The position numbers were made by a program, and so were the translations under genes. The notes under the pieces are model-generated. The model ran no database searches. It saw nothing but the letters and a program-made list of their open reading frames with translations, and was not told the origin of the DNA. Below are positions 63,440 through 64,000 of a stretch of 64,000 bases of DNA, piece after piece. The stretch is taken from contig NZ_CP109009.1 in assembly GCF_036226685.1 (NCBI RefSeq), positions 4,278,001-4,342,000 on the forward strand, read 5' to 3'. Numbering within the stretch: the stretch's first letter is position 1; each line of letters opens with the position of its first letter. Source of the DNA: Streptomyces sp. NBC_00690 (GTDB taxonomy: Bacteria; Actinomycetota; Actinomycetes; Streptomycetales; Streptomycetaceae).

Positions 63440-64000
63440 GTGGCGGAACGTAGCACGGCTGCCGTCGACGTGGCCGACAACAGCGGAGACGAACCGCTGA
63501 CCGCGCAGGCGGACAAGGCCACGACCGACGGGGCGGCCCAGACGGAGAACACGGCGGAAGGCGAAACGCCGGAGACGGGCCCTGAGCGGCAGAGGGCCGA
63601 GCCTTCGATCGCCCCGCCCGAGCTGCACAGCGGCCACAAGCTCGCCAGACGCTACCGCCTGGAGGAGTGCGTCACCCGTCTGGACGGTTTCAGCAGCTGG
63701 CGTGCCGTGGACGAGAAGCTGCGCCGTGCTGTCGGGGTCCATCTCCTCCCCGCCGACCACCCACGAGCCCGCTCGGTCCTGGCTGCGGCGCGCTCCGCGG
63801 CCCTCCTCGGAGATCCGCGATTCGTCCAGGTGCTGGATGCGGTCGAGGAGAACGACCTCGTCTATGTGGTCCATGAGTGGCTGCCGGACGCCACAGAGCT
63901 CACGGCGGTGCTGGCGCTCGGCCCCATGGAGCCGCATGACGCCTACCACCTCGTGGATCAGCTCTCCCAGGCCATGACCGCCGCGCACCGCGAAGGGCTG
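63440..64000 (+). CDS. Protein kinase-like (pseudokinase) protein, N-terminal part, cut by window end
   Basis: An open frame of 187 codons runs off the right edge. The first 70 residues are Glu/Thr/Ala-rich and disordered. A kinase N-lobe follows: LARRYRLEECVTRLDGFSSW and then AVGVHLLPADHPRARSV. The position of the usual ATP-binding lysine (VAVK) is GVHL, so the lysine is missing. VYVVHEWL is the hinge. In mycobacteria the MurJ homologue carries a pseudokinase domain in the same polypeptide; here it is a separate gene 119 bp after murJ. GGAGGCAGGA precedes the GTG at 63440. Confidence 0.8.
   Translation, partial: MAERSTAAVDVADNSGDEPLTAQADKATTDGAAQTENTAEGETPETGPERQRAEPSIAPPELHSGHKLARRYRLEECVTRLDGFSSWRAVDEKLRRAVGVHLLPADHPRARSVLAAARSAALLGDPRFVQVLDAVEENDLVYVVHEWLPDATELTAVLALGPMEPHDAYHLVDQLSQAMTAAHREGL

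Overview
The window is a high-GC actinobacterial chromosome segment, almost certainly Streptomyces. The grounds are the ssgR/ssgA sporulation pair, a fused cydDC, a TTA codon in a regulator gene, a DUF5326-type small membrane protein, and gene order that matches (from memory) the oriC-proximal core around S. coelicolor SCO3893-SCO3950. Seven perfect copies of the 14-bp ParB site GTTTCACGTGAAAC and several DnaA-box-like 9-mers also place it close to the replication origin. oriC itself is not in the window. About 54 genes are supported. No insertion sequence, prophage, CRISPR array, rRNA or convincing tRNA was seen.

Layout. 1-5.7 kb: tail of a short-chain dehydrogenase, a MerR regulator, three DnaA boxes, KptA RNA 2'-phosphotransferase, a flavin monooxygenase, a HAD phosphatase and a secreted M23 peptidase. 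5.9-14.3 kb: a respiration block with a DevS/DosT-like GAF histidine kinase and cydA-cydB-cydDC under a perfect Rex operator. 14.7-24 kb: hisC, a LacI regulator, a metallophosphoesterase, a two-TM protein, thiC with its TPP riboswitch, and a YibE/F membrane protein. 24-27 kb: ssgA, ssgR and three small genes. 27-39 kb: an accessory-looking block of a trans-sulfuration-type PLP enzyme, a bldA-type LysR gene, a Nudix protein, a globin-reductase, acetyltransferases, MarR, a serine hydrolase, a MerR regulator fused to a DNA sliding-clamp-like domain, a methyltransferase, a PIG-L deacetylase and a DHFR-like reductase.

40-45.8 kb: DNA replication and ribosome core, with dnaB, a MATE transporter and the rpsF-ssb-rpsR-rplI operon. 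46-53 kb: cell envelope, with femX, an alanine-racemase-like gene, a GT87 family protein and a class A penicillin-binding protein. 53.4-56.8 kb: a PadR regulator with a long palindromic operator, inositol-phosphate synthase (start of mycothiol and phosphoinositide synthesis) and an MFS transporter. 57-64 kb: the conserved actinobacterial pcnA / large secreted membrane protein / murJ / pseudokinase cluster, cut by the window end.

The most interesting items are: the MerR-sliding-clamp fusion at 36.2-37.3 kb, with a MerR-style 19-bp-spacer promoter that predicts a leaderless mRNA; the parS sites, two of which form the start codons of genes (reading FHVKP) while five lie between convergent genes, three of those inside long palindromes; the alanine-racemase-like partner of femX; and the DevS-like orphan kinase beside the Rex-controlled cyd operon.
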